64,000 nt of DNA, from positions 62,001 to 126,000 of the forward strand of contig MU839135.1 in NCBI GenBank assembly GCA_030685235.1, given 5' to 3'. Shown here in pieces: positions 22,532-36,600 of the stretch. The notes under the pieces are model-generated. The model was not told the origin of the DNA. It saw nothing but the letters and a program-made list of their open reading frames with translations, and searched no databases. A program made the position numbers and the translations under genes. Position 1 is the stretch's first letter, and the number at the start of each line of letters is the position of its first letter. Source of the stretch: Copromyces sp. CBS 386.78 (Eukaryota > Ascomycota > Sordariomycetes > Sordariales > Sordariaceae).

Positions 22532-25500
22532 TCACATGTTCGCCAACTCATTATCAATCTGCCTGTCCATAAACGTCCTCCTCTCACCCACCAACTCCGT
22601 CTGCAACCGTTGCTCGACCAGCGCACGCACTTGCTTCTTCGTCACCGTGTCCAGATCAACCTCGCGAAGCACACCCTGGATGGCCTCAATGATCATCTGG
22701 TCATCAGGGCCGGGAGTGCTGCGCTGGAAGTCAAACGACGGCGAGCTTTCCGAGTGGCTCATGCCGGGACGATGTCCGGAAAGACCGAGGCTCATGCCAG
22801 TGGCCGTGGACAGACGGGGGTTGACCATGCCGCCAGGACCGAGAGCAGGAGGGGTGTTGGTCATGGAGCGCATGGCGAGTTGGCTGGGACCGCGGCTAGG
22901 GCCGCCGGGGTAGTCCTGGTACGGGCTGGCGCGGCGCTGCATCTCGACCATGGTGCCCATTGAGGCCATGCTCTGACGGTTCATGGGGTTGTTGTTCTGC
23001 TCAGTGAAAGGAGAGGCGCCGACGAAGGTGCTGGCACGCGTCATGGCGCCACTGCCGCCACCGTTGGGAGCGAAACCGGGGCTGTGAGGAGGCATGTAAG
23101 CTCCGGCACCGCGACCGCCGAACCCAGTAAGAACGGACGGCTGGCGGACCGAAGAGTAGACCGACTTCATGTCATCAACCTCGTAGGTCTCCTCGTACAT
23201 ACCGCCCAGGTGCTCATCCATACCCTTCTCAAGAGGGCCACCGCGACGACCGGGGAGGTTGTTATGAAGGGCGTAATCGTCCCAGCGCTGAAGAGGAATG
23301 GCACGGGGGTCGAAAGTCTCCTCGTCGACAGCGACAACTTGCTTCTTACCGGTTTCACCAATGACAACGCGGGTATTACCCCAAGCGAAATCATCCTGAT
23401 GCCAGAATGAGTAGATGGGCAGAATGAAGGAGTAGATGGGGAAGGCGAGGATGTAGATGATCATCCAACCCACGTGCTGCCATTGACGCTTGAGGATGAA
23501 GATGAGCGCCTGGAGACCGTACACAGCCGCAATCATGATGATCGAAAGCAGAGGGAACTGCCCAGAGTGGGAAGCGGCCGTGTAGATCAGGTAAACGATA
23601 TAGACGCAGGTGGCGGGAAGAATGATGGTACCGAAGAGATCGATGAAGACGACGATGCGCATCGAGAAGAAACAGAAACCACACATTTCCTTGAGCCACA
23701 TCAATTCGGCCAAGTTGTGGATGGTCGAGTTAATCCAACGACGACGCTGAGACAGCAGAACGCTCCAAGTTTCGGGGGCGGCCGTTTGGCAGTAGGCATC
23801 GGGAATGAACTTGTAAGACATGTACGGGAAGTGCTTGGTCATGAGCGTGGTGAGGAAACGATCCTCACCAAGCGAGAGCAGGTTCTTCTTGTGGAGGGTG
23901 TCAACATAGCAATCGCTGTACTCGCGGATAATGTCGTCCGAGATAATGAGCGGCTTTCCCTTGTCAACAGTACGCAGGCGGTACATGGTGAAACTGTTTG
24001 GATTGTTAGTATCGTCGACAACAATCAATGAGCAAAGGGACAGATAAACTTACCAACCGGGCAAACAGGTAACGCTGCCAAAAAGAGACTCGAAAGCCTT
24101 CGCCAAGTGATGAGAAATATAGTATTCGTAAACCTGGATCATAGTCCACCACGAAAGGTCCTCATTCTGCAGACTGGTTTCACCGCAAATACCGGCAATC
24201 TTGGCATTGTTGGCGCAGGCAGCCACCAGGCGGTTGAGTGAATCTTCGCGAACGCAGGTATCGGCATCAACCATGAGGAGGTATTCGTAAAGTTCAGGAT
24301 CCACACCAATGATGTTGTTGATCTGGTGGAAGATTTCCAGTTCCAAGGGGTTCATGGGAGCACGGTGATGAACGCGGTTGAGGAAGCTCATGAGCAGAAT
24401 CTGCGAGTCACGCTTACCACGGTTACCAGGCTTCGACTTGGTCTGCTCAGACTCCTTGCCGACCTTGACAACCACGATATAAGGTACCACGTTTCCTTCG
24501 AATTCATACAATCCAGAGTAGACCTTGCCGTAGTTGAGCTGTTCGGCTCCAGTACCGACGGACTTGAAGGACAAAGCAGGGGGATCAACCTTGGGGTCAA
24601 CACCGAGAATATCGAGGACGATCTTGGGAGTAGGACGATCGTTGCCAGCACCGACGATGACACCGTCGCAAATGACAAAGATAAGCTTCCGCTTGTTGTC
24701 GTACTGGAGAGCTGTCAAAGAGTCCAAGGCTTTCCTGAGCGAGTCTTCGCCTTCGGTATAAGCGGGCACCTGGCAGATGACGAACTTGTCCTGGGGAGCA
24801 GGGCGTCTCTTAGATCCGAATTGAAGAGCTGACACGAACTTGACAATGATGATGGCGCATACAACAATGGTGAATGAAAGCAAGATGTAGTTGTTGACTT
24901 GACACCTGGCCGAATAACGGAAATCGGGTTTGCCGATGTACCACATGTTCTTGACACAGTTGAGACTGTTCATAACATTCGCATACTGAGTCTGATTGCT
25001 GCTGACGCGATCGATCAGGTCGTGAATCTGCTCTGTCAAGTCCTGACCGGGGTTGTTCTTGACGAGGTTGGTGACCTGAGGCTCAAGGAAATCGTATCTA
25101 GGATCGTTATTCAGAAGTTTGGCGGTGTGCAAGTAGTCGGTCAAGTCGTAAACGAGGTCCTCATAGATGAACCACTGGTGATTCCACTCTTCGCCTTCCT
25201 GCTTGATCTTTTTGGTCTCCCAGACCACGTCGCCGTGGTAGTACTCTTTGATGCGGGGCAAGAACCTCTGGGTGTACCAGTATTTCTCACTGAGCTTGCT
25301 TCGAGGATTTGGCTGCTGAGGGCCGGAAATGTGGTCGGCGATGCCAGCGAAATCAAGGGTGTTGTTGGACAACAGCTTGATCGTATCATCAACATCCACG
25401 CCGGGGCAGGAAATATACCAAGGGGGTGGAAAATAAGGGGAAAGATCCTGGCCAGCAAGCTGCATCATTAGATCCGATGTGGTGTCAATGTTGTTGTCGC

Positions 25501-28117
25501 TGTGTTGCAATCTCCAGAATTTGGTGATGTCGTAAACCTTGCCGTGAATGCTCACCCAGAAGTCATCCTCTCCCTGATGGTTCACAATTTCCTTGGAAGT
25601 CCAGGCTTTGTCGAAATTGGGGCAAAGAATACGACCGAAGAAGATAATCCAGAAAACGATGATGGCGTTCATGAGAAGGATGAAAAAGCAGAGAACAAAC
25701 TTCTCACGCCAGGCCATGCGCACATCAGGTCGCTTCATCCGACCAACGAACTTGAGCAATGGCGACGGAATCCACCACGTCAGGGCCCAAACAGTAAATA
25801 CCCAGATTTTCCTTTGAGGGGAAATAGGCCGCTCCTCAATCTTCTTGCCCTCGGCAAGGTCAGCGTCTAATTCCGAAACCAGCTGGCCTTCGGCGTTGTA
25901 AAAGACCTGTCCCTTGTACTGGTCGCCCTTGGAACCAAGACCGTAGTCACCGTTGCGCATGGCGGTCATGTTGGTAGGAGCGATGGAAGCAGTACGCACT
26001 GGGCTCGGGTTGAGGTTGTTCTGGCTAAGATTACCCCCAAGGGCGAGGTGATCGTAGCTCCCGTTGGAGGTTCCGTCGGCAAAGGGAGAACGCATATTGT
26101 CAGTAGTGTATGGTTGGGGTGGGAAGAAGCCGCTTCCGTTCTGAGAATAGCCTGAGCCCATGGTTCCAGGGGGCATCAAGTTGCGCATGCTGTTGAGCCT
26201 CTCGGCTTCCATGGGCTTCAGATCCAACATGCTTTCGGCTTCCCACCACGCGCTCTCCCTCATCCATACCCTTTCGTTACCGACAGCAACCTCGCCGTTG
26301 CTCCAGCCACGCTCCAAAACCCAGCTCTCGATACCGTCACGGCCGTCCATACAGCCCAGGGGCCGATACCGCTGAGTGAATTCATGGTGGTCAAAGTCGG
26401 CGGTGTAGTCAATGTGCTTATTGCGTCTGTTGGCCCACTCTGACAGTCTCCAGGTGCGGAGCTGACGAGAAACAGCTCCGGCTGACCATGCTGAGTTGAC
26501 CGCAGGAAGGGCAGCCAAGCTCGGTGGCGAATCGTCTGTGGGATGGATGCAGAGGTGATACCAAGCACGACTGCGGTTCAAGAGATCCGCAACATCCACA
26601 CGGCCAGTGCGGCCGAGGTTGATACCCTCGGTGGGCACTGGGAACAAGAGCTTCCTCAGGAAACCCTCATCCTCTGACGAGAAGGCAATCTTTTCCAAGA
26701 TTTCCTCACGCTTTTCAATCAGGCGTTGCCTTTCCCGGCCGACCGAGCCAACCATGATACCCAGATCAGGGCCACACTCTGCTACGGCACTCTGCATTTC
26801 CCGCACGACCGAGCTTGAAATGGGAACGACCTCGACGCCGTCAGCCTTCATCTCAGAGTTGATACCCTGAGTGTCGTCGAAGATGCCCCGCATGGCAATG
26901 GCCTTGCCCAAATTCTGGTCGGGAACCTCGAGAACAGTGAGGCAGACAGTATCGCCACTGTCCTCGTTGGAAGTGGGCGCACCACTCCTGGAGGCACCGT
27001 CGCTAGAGTCGTCACCATGGCGGGATCTGCCCATCTGCACGGCAATAGTATCGTTGGCCTTCTTGATAACCCAATCAACCAAAGCCTCATAGAGTCCTCC
27101 GATCAAGGTCGCCCGGTCATCGGTGCTGAGCTGCCTCGCAAGAATTTCGGGCTCAATACCGAGAAGCCCACCAACGTCCTCACAGATCTCCTCCAAGACT
27201 TCTTCATCGACATTGTAATCGAGCGTGTTGCCGAGCTTGAGGAGGCCGGCCAAGATGGAGATGAAGTTGCGGTGCGAAGAGCCCTTGATGCCGATGTCCT
27301 TGAGGGCAGATCTGAAATCGTCGGCAGCGGCACCATCATCGGCGGTAGGAAGGTAGGATGGAGGATCGTAGGTGCCCGACCTGGCGAGAAGGCTGTATTC
27401 AGAGGCGGCCTTGAGGCCAAGGAACTCTCTTTCGGCAGGGGTAGAAGCCGTGGTGAGCAGGTAGTAGAACACATCGAAGGCCCTGTATCCGGCCTCAGAG
27501 GGGACACCCAACAAGCCCTTGTCGGTGTCGATACCACCTTGTGCGAGCGAAAGCGAGGCGGCAGTAAGGTTGCCTGTAAGATTGAGGGTCAAGGTGACGG
27601 CCAAGCCGGTCTGTCTCGGAGTGGAGGGGTTGTACGGGGTTACACAGCGAAGGAAGGGTTCAATGGCGTCGAGTGCTTTGTAAACCGAGGCAGGGATATC
27701 GATGGGAATGGTGGACAGGAAGGGTCGCAAGAGCGAAGGAGTCGAGTTGTGCAGCGATCTGGCAGTCATTCACCTTGTTAGTGACAGACAGAGTGTAACA
27801 AGTCAAATGAAGACATACCCAAGAATGATACACCCGTCCTCAGCACGGCGACGAGCATGCTCCCATGCCCTCAGAGCCAGAGCGCCATCAACGGTTCCAC
27901 CAACGTGTCCATCAGGGCCAGCTTGGGAGGCCGTAAGCCATGTGTTGACGACGAGACTCGTGCCGGCGTCCAGACGGTATGGTTGTGAAGAGAGATAGAT
28001 ATTGTGTACAGAGTTGAGAAGAGTCGTGGTAGAGACCTGGGATGGCTGTTGACCAGGACCTCGTCCGCCCATACCGGCGTCCGAGGCCATGGAATACATT
28101 GACATGCGGTTCGCCAT
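22532..28117 (-). CDS. chs-7: Class VII chitin synthase with degenerate myosin-like domain
   Basis: Processive membrane glycosyltransferase (GT2) that makes chitin from UDP-GlcNAc at hyphal tips and septa. Three minus-strand exons, 28117-27819, 27758-24054, 23993-22532, give 1821 residues; splicing joins EDGCIILG to SLHNSTP and SVTCLPGC to FTMYRLRT. The N-terminal ~600 residues resemble a myosin motor but show no P-loop, which marks class VII (CsmB type). Next come membrane segments ([18 protein letters not shown] and following), a cytochrome-b5-like domain ([14 protein letters not shown]), the catalytic domain with [26 protein letters not shown] and the QRRRW motif near residue 1416, further membrane helices, and a C-terminal DEK-type domain ([17 protein letters not shown]). 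It stands head-to-head with class V chs-5. The gene name follows N. crassa usage from memory. Confidence 0.95.
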
Positions 28118-28171
28118 GGTGTGTTGTTGTGGGATGACGGCGAAGTGTCAGATGGATTCCGGGAGCCCCTT

Positions 28172-28193
28172 GGGGGGGGGGGGGGGGGGGGGG
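28172..28193 (+). repeat. Poly(G) tract, 22 bases
   Basis: Uninterrupted G run 55 bp upstream of the chs-7 start codon and 92 bp before the assembly gap. Length is likely unreliable; on the minus strand it would place a long C tract in the chs-7 leader or promoter. Confidence 0.85.
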
Positions 28194-28284
28194 AACAATA
28201 GCTTTAATTGGCCCCCCCCATTACACAACGCACACGACCGCCAATCCAACCAGTGGGTGGTGTGAAATTGGGGTGTTATTAATG

Positions 28285-28294
28285 NNNNNNNNNN
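28285..28294. other. Assembly gap (10 N)
   Basis: Ten N characters. The flanks are homopolymer-rich and GC-extreme, so the true length and order here are uncertain. Confidence 0.99.
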
Positions 28295-28313
28295 CTATCA
28301 CGGTGCGTGTGGT

Positions 28314-28396
28314 TTTCTGGCGCTGCGGCCGGCCGCTCGCCGGCGCCCCCGGCGGCGCGTCGCCCCCGGCGTGTGGGCGGCGGGGCCCCCCCCCCC
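28314..28396. other. GC-extreme low-complexity block next to the gap
   Basis: Almost pure G/C, with overlapping CCGGC/GCCGG motifs and an 11-base C tract at 28386-28396. It is unlike the surrounding DNA. It may be misassembled low-quality sequence or a genuine structure-forming element. Confidence 0.6.
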
Positions 28397-31300
28397 AACA
28401 AGAGCGTAGACTTGGCCCACGCCTTTCCTCACCGACAAGGACAGCGATTCGAACGAGTGGTGGTGGTCAAAGTGCGTGTATAGTATGCGATGATCGCCGA
28501 GCAATTGCGATTAAGGCGTCGCGTGTAGTGATTCCAGCGGTGGTCGGTAGTGGATGTTTCGATATCCTCCTCCGATTCCTTCTATCGCTTCTTTTGGTAC
28601 CGTCTGCTTGGTAGTGGTAGTGGTAGTGGTAGTAGAGTAGTGTATAATATTATTAAATGAAGATGGGACCCAAACGAGAGACGACACTGATCGCGCGCAA
28701 AGATCGGACGAAGAGAACCACCAAAGCGAATGAAGGCGGCCAACGTCAATGACAAGCAATGCAAAGCGTTGGGTGCAGTGACAGTGACAGGTGAGTCGAC
28801 AGTGTCAAGGAGGAGTCCCGTTCCTGGGATGCAAAGGAAACGAGATTCGAAAAATCGCCGCGGGAAAATTGCAGATTACGGTAGCTACCCGTCAGCTAGC
28901 AGCAGCAGGAGCGGTAGCAGCAGGCGGCAGTACAACTAGGTAAGGTACAGGGGCAGAGCGAGTGACCAAAGGGGGGGGGACGTAGAGGGAATGGGGAGAA
29001 TGGGCAGGAGAGACAGAAAGACAAGGAAGCGACACCCCAGCGATGTGGATGGAGTGAAGTTTTGGTGGAAAGATGGATGGAGGTCGGCCGCCGGCGTGGT
29101 GGGAAGGGAAGGAAACAGCGACGATTTCCACAGGCTACCAGTGCAGACTGCCCTGAAGATTCTGGAGTGCAGGCAAGAGCGGGCAGAGAGAGTTCCAGCT
29201 TGTTTGAACCACACCAGGAATGGAACGGTCTGAAAGGTCAACTTGAACCACCGGGCAACTGGGCGATCCAAAGTGGAAATGCGTGGAATGACGGATTTTC
29301 GCTGCTTGTTGCAGGTGCTTCTGGGACTCGTACGTGACGCCGTCGCTGGAACCTGAAAAAAGATCACCAAATTCAAGCACACACACAACTGGCAGCGTCT
29401 GCAAGGCGATGGTGAAGAGAGCAATGGAAACTCCGTGGTGGGTGGAGAATTATGCCTATACGGCGGTTTACAAGAATGGAAGAGAAAATACGCCAATCCC
29501 AATTCACTCCCCAGTGGAGGCAGGATGTGCATGATGTACGGAGCGCCCGCGACAATCACCCCAGGCCAGTAGGCCGATCTGGAACGTAATTACCAACGAG
29601 ATTGTTCCCTGTCTGCCCAGGGGTAAGGGGGCTGGCTTATTGGAAAATGTAATTATGCGATCTTTTGTTTTGTTAAACTTGCCTCCATTCCCGCTTTTGC
29701 CGACCGCCTTCCTGCTGTATCACCATGAGCTTCTCGTGCATTGGTTTCATCAGTCCATGTGTGCATTTCGAAATTGATTCTTTGTGAGGCCGCGAGGCGT
29801 TGCTGCACTGCTTCAGTTTGGTTGTATCGGATAGGTATATCAAGGCTTGTTTATGCTTGGCCATGGAACTCGTTCCCTTTTCCAGTGATTTCCATACCAG
29901 GATCCGCGACGCTTTTTCGCCTCAATGAGTGGGTCCCCCGTACCGCATCCGCCCGTTTTTGCGCTATTATTGAAGATGGGAAAGGCTGGTCGATGTGTGA
30001 GATGGCCAAACTTGATCGACCCCAAAAGCCTGCTTGAAGAACGGCATGCACTCAAAGTTGCACTCATTATCGCAGTGCCTCCATGCATGTTGTTGATGGT
30101 TGACCAGGTCTTTGCCAGGACTGCCCAAATGAGATGCTCGCCTTTTGGTTCCCGTTCGCCTACAAGCACGGCGTGCTGCGTTGGTACGGATCTCCCGTTC
30201 GGCGGAGTGCCGGACGGCCACGGGAATGCTGGACCACGGTCGAATACGAGCCCTCACAGCAACTGGAAGTCTTGGCTCCACCATCTGCGGTCATTGTGGA
30301 TGGATGATGTGCTCATCCTCACACGCAGAGGCAGAGCTGAGCAACTCGCATTGGGAATGGGTCGTGTGCAAGTTGACGTCTAAAAGTAGGTCCAAGTGGA
30401 AGTTCATGACTGGCTGGAGACATTAACAAAAGCTTATTCACAGCCGCCCTACCACGAGCACGAGCACGCGTTATATGTTGCACGTTACATACACTACTGG
30501 ATGTACGGGTATCTCCATTGGGTCTGGAGGGTATTCCTGTGTCTTGATCTGGACACACAGCGACATCCATGTTACAAACATTCCCGTCCGGTCCCGTTCG
30601 ACCACCACAGCGCCCGATGCAGCGGTCCGCGAATGTGTGCAACATGGCCCCTCCTGGCAACCATCGACAGTAACCCAAAACCATGCCCCTATGGAAAATT
30701 GTTCCGCTGCCTTGGCACGTATAATTGCGTGCCCCGCTCCGCTGTCTTGCTTCGAGTGACATTGAAAATTGAGCCTCGATAGAATGGATGGTCATCATGG
30801 ATATTCAATATGGTGGAATATCGTCCTTGACAGCCAAGGCAGATGCGGCGAAAATGAGACTCTTAAAGGGGGGCTGCTCCACACTCCATGTGCCACCTCC
30901 AACCGGACCATTTCTTTTTTTAGTTGCCTTTTTCTCCTTTTGCCGACCCCTTTTACCTGCGCCGCGTTGCAACTGTCAGACTCTTTGTGGGTGAAGAAAC
31001 ATAAAAAGAATGTTGGGCGACCTCAACGGCTCTTCGTGTTAACGTTGCCTTCGGGCTCGTGTGTGGGAACGTGAAGCTATCGCCAGATTCTCGATGCTCT
31101 AGAACATTCCCTTGGCGCTGCCCTAGTCACCTTGCTGAAAAGCTTAGTGATGGGGATCTAAGGACGATCACAACCTCGAATTTTGCAAACCAACAGAATT
31201 CACACGGTAAAATGATTCAAACACAATAGCCCCAAAGCAGCTGAGGGTCCCATATATACAATCTTGCTGTACATCATATGTGCCCCACGAAAATGTGTGA

Positions 31301-33604
31301 ACATCATGTGCATCATTACCTCTACTCGGGAATGCATTCAGGGGCAGGCTCAAAGGAAAGGATGAACCCGTCCTACCGCTGCACACTAGAATATTTTAGA
31401 GGCAGATTTCGGTGGAGGTTTGTGCAGGCGCGATCATGGCAGGTCCGAGCAAGCGACAACCGCGCTCCTTCCTGTTCCTGATGGCGGGCGCCCACCTGTA
31501 GCGCGCGCTGGAAAACCGCCCGAACGCTCGTGCAGTAAAATGGCGGGGTCACCGCATCGATTGTCTGGATCGGATCAAGGCACCTACCCTCACTGCAGCA
31601 TTGAACTCACAAATTCAGGTCCTCTCCGCGCCTTCTGTTGTTGCTGGCACAAAGAAATTGAACCACGGGAACAGATCATTCATCAACTTCATCAACGTAT
31701 CGAGCCAAATCAATTACATTTTCCATCGCGTTGAAAGCTGGAAAAAGTCGTCACCGCATCGTCCACCCAATCTCCGAGGCTCAACACTAACAAAAAAGCG
31801 ACTCAAAACGGCGTCATAGTACCGACTACGCCGGACTACGGCACACCGGCAGACGGTCCAACGCACAAACCCTACGAGGTGGTACCCCTAGTACGTGCCG
31901 TACGCTACCCGCAATTCATACCGTACCTCTACATACGAGGAAATTTGCAGCGCAAAGACAGCACCAGGCCTTCAAAATCCACCCACCATTGTTCTCCAAT
32001 TCTCGTATTCCCAAGGGCACGCCACCCCACGGATACAGCAGTGACATCTCACAAGACAAGCAAATGGTCATCCGTGACATCTTCAAATAGTCAATCGGCC
32101 ATTTGACAAAGAGCGGGACTATCCCCTCCTTGGGAAGAAAAGAAGAACACAAGAAGACGAGAACAATGTCCAAACAGGCCTGGTATGGTGGTGCCTGACA
32201 TCGAATACGTTTGTCAATTTCCGAGGCAGAGGTGTTGCAGAAACCATCGAACCAACAGAGATTGACTGGCCTCCTTCCTTGGCATCAACAGTGGAGAGCA
32301 GCCAGTAGGAGTGAGACAATCTCGAGACAATGCAAACTAACTTCGATATTAGCATAGCAACCGAATAACAGCATAGGCGGCTGAAAGGACAAAGCATGTC
32401 AACAACTCTTGTGTGTTTCCATCCCCCAGAGAGGCGCACACACTATCGTATGCTTAATTCCGCGGGCATGGGCCCTCGATTTCCGAAAGCAATGCTGTCA
32501 TAAGGCGTCCATCCGCTCCCGGGGGCTCCCGGTTGCTGACCGCAATGGGAAGAGAGCGGGCAAAGAAAATCAAGCTGGGTAAGACTGCCCCTAAAGACGG
32601 CAGAAGAGAAAATCCAGCTGGGCGGCGACCGCTGTTGGTAGTTAGGCTGGGTACACCGTCGTAGTTCTGGTCGACAGGGCTTCAGAAGAGGATCACCAGT
32701 TCGTCCCAAGAGTTCAGGACAAAACACAGACCGTCTGTCCTGCCAAGTGGTAAAGAGACCTGACCCATGTGTGGTGATCTATCTGATCAAAAAGTTTTGC
32801 TCCGGCATCACGGCCAGCCTATACTGGAAAAAGTGAGGAAGCTGAAGTGGAACAGGTTCAAGCCTTCTGCGTTCCTCGCCTTGTTCCCTTGTTTACATGT
32901 TTTGAATCACGCATCCCCCTGGCCGGCCCATGGCTTCTGGACGTGGAGAAGCCGTACCCCCGTTTGGCCAATCACATGCTGGAAAGGGGCAGGTACTTCG
33001 TATGGCAGAACTGCGCCTCAGGCCCATCCAGACCGCCGTAACCCTCACCTGAGAGAAAACATTCGAATCCCCTTTCCCCAGTCAACCGGCTCCATAGCCT
33101 CCATCAGACAGCAGGCGACGCCGCCGGTGTGAACCTGTGCTACCCACCGTTTCCTACCCACGGCATCCATCGCTGTACACTTCTCTCGCTCGCTGGGGAT
33201 TGCAGGTTCGGAAAAAGCTTCGAGCGTCTCCAACGTTTGCTTAGCCTTGTCGTTCTACTTTCCTCTCCTCTCTGACGCTCGTTAGTTTACCAAGACGCCT
33301 TTGTCGCATCTGGACCCTCGTTTTGCCTGGCTGTCTTCACTGTTTCATCCTGTCTGGGATCCCACGGCATACATCCAGCCGCGTCGCATATTCCGCTGAG
33401 GCAGGCTGTCATTTGAATTGACATCGGACGACAACTCCCCAATCGCAATTGTCAACCTACCCTCGACAACTGGACAACGACTCCAAACACTTCGATCGAC
33501 GACAGACGCCGACGACTTCGACGATACAGCCTTCTTCCGGACGACCTAGAGGTCATATAGACATATCGAGATATACATACTAGTTTCCCAGCAGCGCTCT
33601 CGCT

Positions 33605-36600
33605 ATGGCGCTCAACCTTCCTCCCGTAGGGGGGACGGGTGGAGGGGCCCATACCCAACCTTCGTTACCCTCGCTGCCGGCTCATCTTCAGTCGGATACA
33701 CACTTGACGGCTCATCTGGCCAGTCGATTCCACGTCTCGCTACCGATTACCCGACTTTCATCCCACGCACTCGTTTCCATCAACACATACACTAGCTCTA
33801 CAAAAGGAGATGGCACCAGAGAGTCTTCGGCCATGGGCGGTGCCGAGGACATGGCCGAGAGGGCCTACATCCGTCTCGGTCATCGGTCTGAGAACCAGGC
33901 AGTACTTTTCTTGTACGTCGTCTCTTGCTTATGTTAACCATGCGGCATGACCTTGTTACTAACGGGCTGAGACAATAGGGGTGAATCGGGCTCAGGAAAG
34001 ACTACTATCCGTGCTCACGTCTTGACCGCGCTCCTCAACAAGTCTTCAACCCCCCTTTCCAGCAAGGTGTCCCTTGCTGCATATGTCTTCGATACGCTCA
34101 CCACCACCAAGACAGCCACGACGCCGACGGCCTCCAAGGCTGGTCTCTTCTTCGAGTTGCAATACGACACAGCATCCACCACCAGCCCACAACTCATCGG
34201 TGCCAAGCTCTTGGATCATCGTCTGGAAAGGAGTAGGATAGCGGCTGTGCCAACTGGAGAACGCAACTTCCACGTGTTGTACTACCTCCTGGCTGGTACA
34301 AGTCCCGCGGAAAAGGCCCATTTGGGATTTGAGGAAGGTACCACAGGGGGTAAGCGGTGGAAGTATCTGGGTCACCCTACGCAACTGAAGGTTGGCATCA
34401 ACGACGCCGAGGGATTCCAGCTTTTCAAGACGGCCTTGAGGAAACTCGAGTTCCCCAGGACTGAGATCGCTGAGGTCTGCCAGATCTTGGCCGCCATTCT
34501 CCATATCGGCCAGCTCGAATTCGAGACGTCATCGAGCACTGCCGCTACTGGCGATGACAGCGGTGGCTTCTCTCATGAGGGTGGCCAGACCGTTACTGCC
34601 GTCAAGAACAAGGATGTTTTGGCTATTGTCGCTGCTTTCCTTGGTGTTGGCGCCCAGGACCTCCAGACAACATTGGGTTACAAGACCAAGATGATCCACA
34701 AGGAAAGGGTCACGGTTATGTTGGATCCCGCGGGTGCTCGTGAGAACGCCGACGAGTTGGCGCGGACTTTGTACTCGCTTCTCGTTGCTTACATCATTGA
34801 AAACGTCAACCAGAAGCTGTGCGCCGCTGAGGAGTCCATCTCCAACACTGTTTCGATTATCGATTTCCCCGGTTTCCAGCAACAGTCTTCCACCGGCTCC
34901 GCACTTGATCAGCTGCTCAACAACGCTGCTGCCGAGGAGTTGTACAATTTGACCCTCCAGAACTTCTTCGACCGCAAGGCCGAGCTGCTCGAGACAGAGG
35001 AGGTTACTGTCCCCGCGACGAGCTACTTCGACAATTCGGATGCCGTAAAGGGATTGCTGAAGCCTGGAAATGGCCTCCTCAGCATCTTGGATGACCAGAC
35101 CCGCCGTCATCGCACTGACATGCAATTGCTTGAGAGTCTGCGCAAGCGCTTCGAGGGCAAGAACCCGGCTATTGAGGTTGGTTCGGCGACTGCCAAGCTG
35201 CCCGGCAGCAACTTCTTTACCGAAAACACCGCTGCGACGTTCACGGTGAAGCACTTCGCGGGTGAGGTCGACTACCCTGTCAAGGGCTTGGTGGAGGAGA
35301 ACGGTGAGGTTATCTCTGGTGACCTCATGAACCTGATCAACTCCAGCAAGAGCAACTTTGTCATCCGCCTCTTCGGCCAAGAGGCCCTTCAGACCGTTGT
35401 TCACCCGCAAGAGAAGACCACGGTCATGCAGGCCTCAGTCAGCTCCAAGCCGATGCGCACACCTAGTGTTCTGTCGCGGAAAGGACGCTCCGCCCCAGGT
35501 CGTCGCCTGCGGGGAGAGAAGTCAGATGCGGATATCGCGATCGACGAGGTCAGCGAGTCGGGAGAGCCTAACAGGAAGTCTGGCAAGGGCTCGGAACAAG
35601 GCGCGGCAGCCCAGTTCCTCTCTGCGCTTGAAAATGTCAAGACATCCTTCAACGCGCCAGGGACGAATTGCTATTTCGTATTCTGTCTCAAGCCCAACGA
35701 CCGGCGTATTGCGAATCAGTTCGATAGCAAGTGTGTCAGGGCACAGGTACAGACTTTCGGAATTGCCGAGATCAGCCAGCGCCTGCGCTCCGCTGACTTC
35801 AGTCTATTCCTGCCGTTTGGCGAGTTCCTTGGCTTGGCAGATGCTGAGACCATTTTGGTTGGAACCGAACGTGAAAAGGTCGAGATGGTTGTTGAGGACA
35901 AGAGGTGGCCAAGCAACGAGGTCGCCATTGGCGCTACTGGTGTCTTCTTGAGCGAGCGATGCTGGATGGAACTGGCACAGCTTGGGGAGAACACTACGAC
36001 CTCGGGCCGTTACGCGGTGCCATCGGATAATGGTTCTACACCAGATCCATTCAGCGATCCGAAGGAGCGCCTGTTCACCTCGACGAGCACCACGCCGCAG
36101 ATGTACGACAAGAAGGCCGGCTACTTTGGAAGCAACGATGTGGACACACGATCGGAGGCCGGCACTGCTATCGGCGCGGGCGACATGTTCAAGACATTCG
36201 AGACCCGTGAGCAGATGGCGGAAAAGGCCAATGAGAAGGATATGGCTGAGGTTGAGGTGTACAAGGACAAGCCTAGTCGTAAGCGCTGGGTCTTCTTGGT
36301 CTATCTTCTGACTTGGTTCATTCCCGATTTCGCCATTCGCTTTCTCGGCAGGATGCCGCGCAAGGACGTCCGCATGGCTTGGAGAGAAAAGGTGGCCATC
36401 AACTTCATCATCTGGTTCTTCTGCTTGGTTGCTGCCTTCTTCATTGTTGTTTTCCCGATACTCATCTGCCCCAGGCAGCACGTTTACAGTCCTGAGGAAC
36501 TGTCCAGCTTCGACGGCAAGGACAAGAACCCTGCTTATGCGGCTATTCGCGGTCAGGTTTTCGACATTGGTAGTTTCGCGCCACGCCACTACCCCAAGCT

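Larger units (their letters stand above)
28118..33604. promoter_or_regulatory. 5.5-kb head-to-head intergenic region between chs-7 and chs-5
   Basis: Unusually long spacer between two divergent start codons. It should hold both promoters and long 5' UTRs. Open frames of up to 207 codons occur (for example minus strand 29559-28936) but have stop-poor, compositionally odd translations without any domain, so I call no gene. A GTA/GTG microsatellite lies near 28611-28638. An N gap, a 22-base G tract and a GC-extreme block lie at its chs-7 end. Confidence 0.5.

Noticed and set aside
28440..28530. GTTCGAATC on the minus strand, a possible tRNA box B
   Set aside because: The adjoining 5-bp stem does not pair, and there is no matching box A at the right distance.
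28936..29559. 207-codon minus-strand frame in the chs intergenic region
   Set aside because: No domain, repeated Pro/Ser/Leu composition typical of reverse reading of purine-rich DNA, and no plausible introns.
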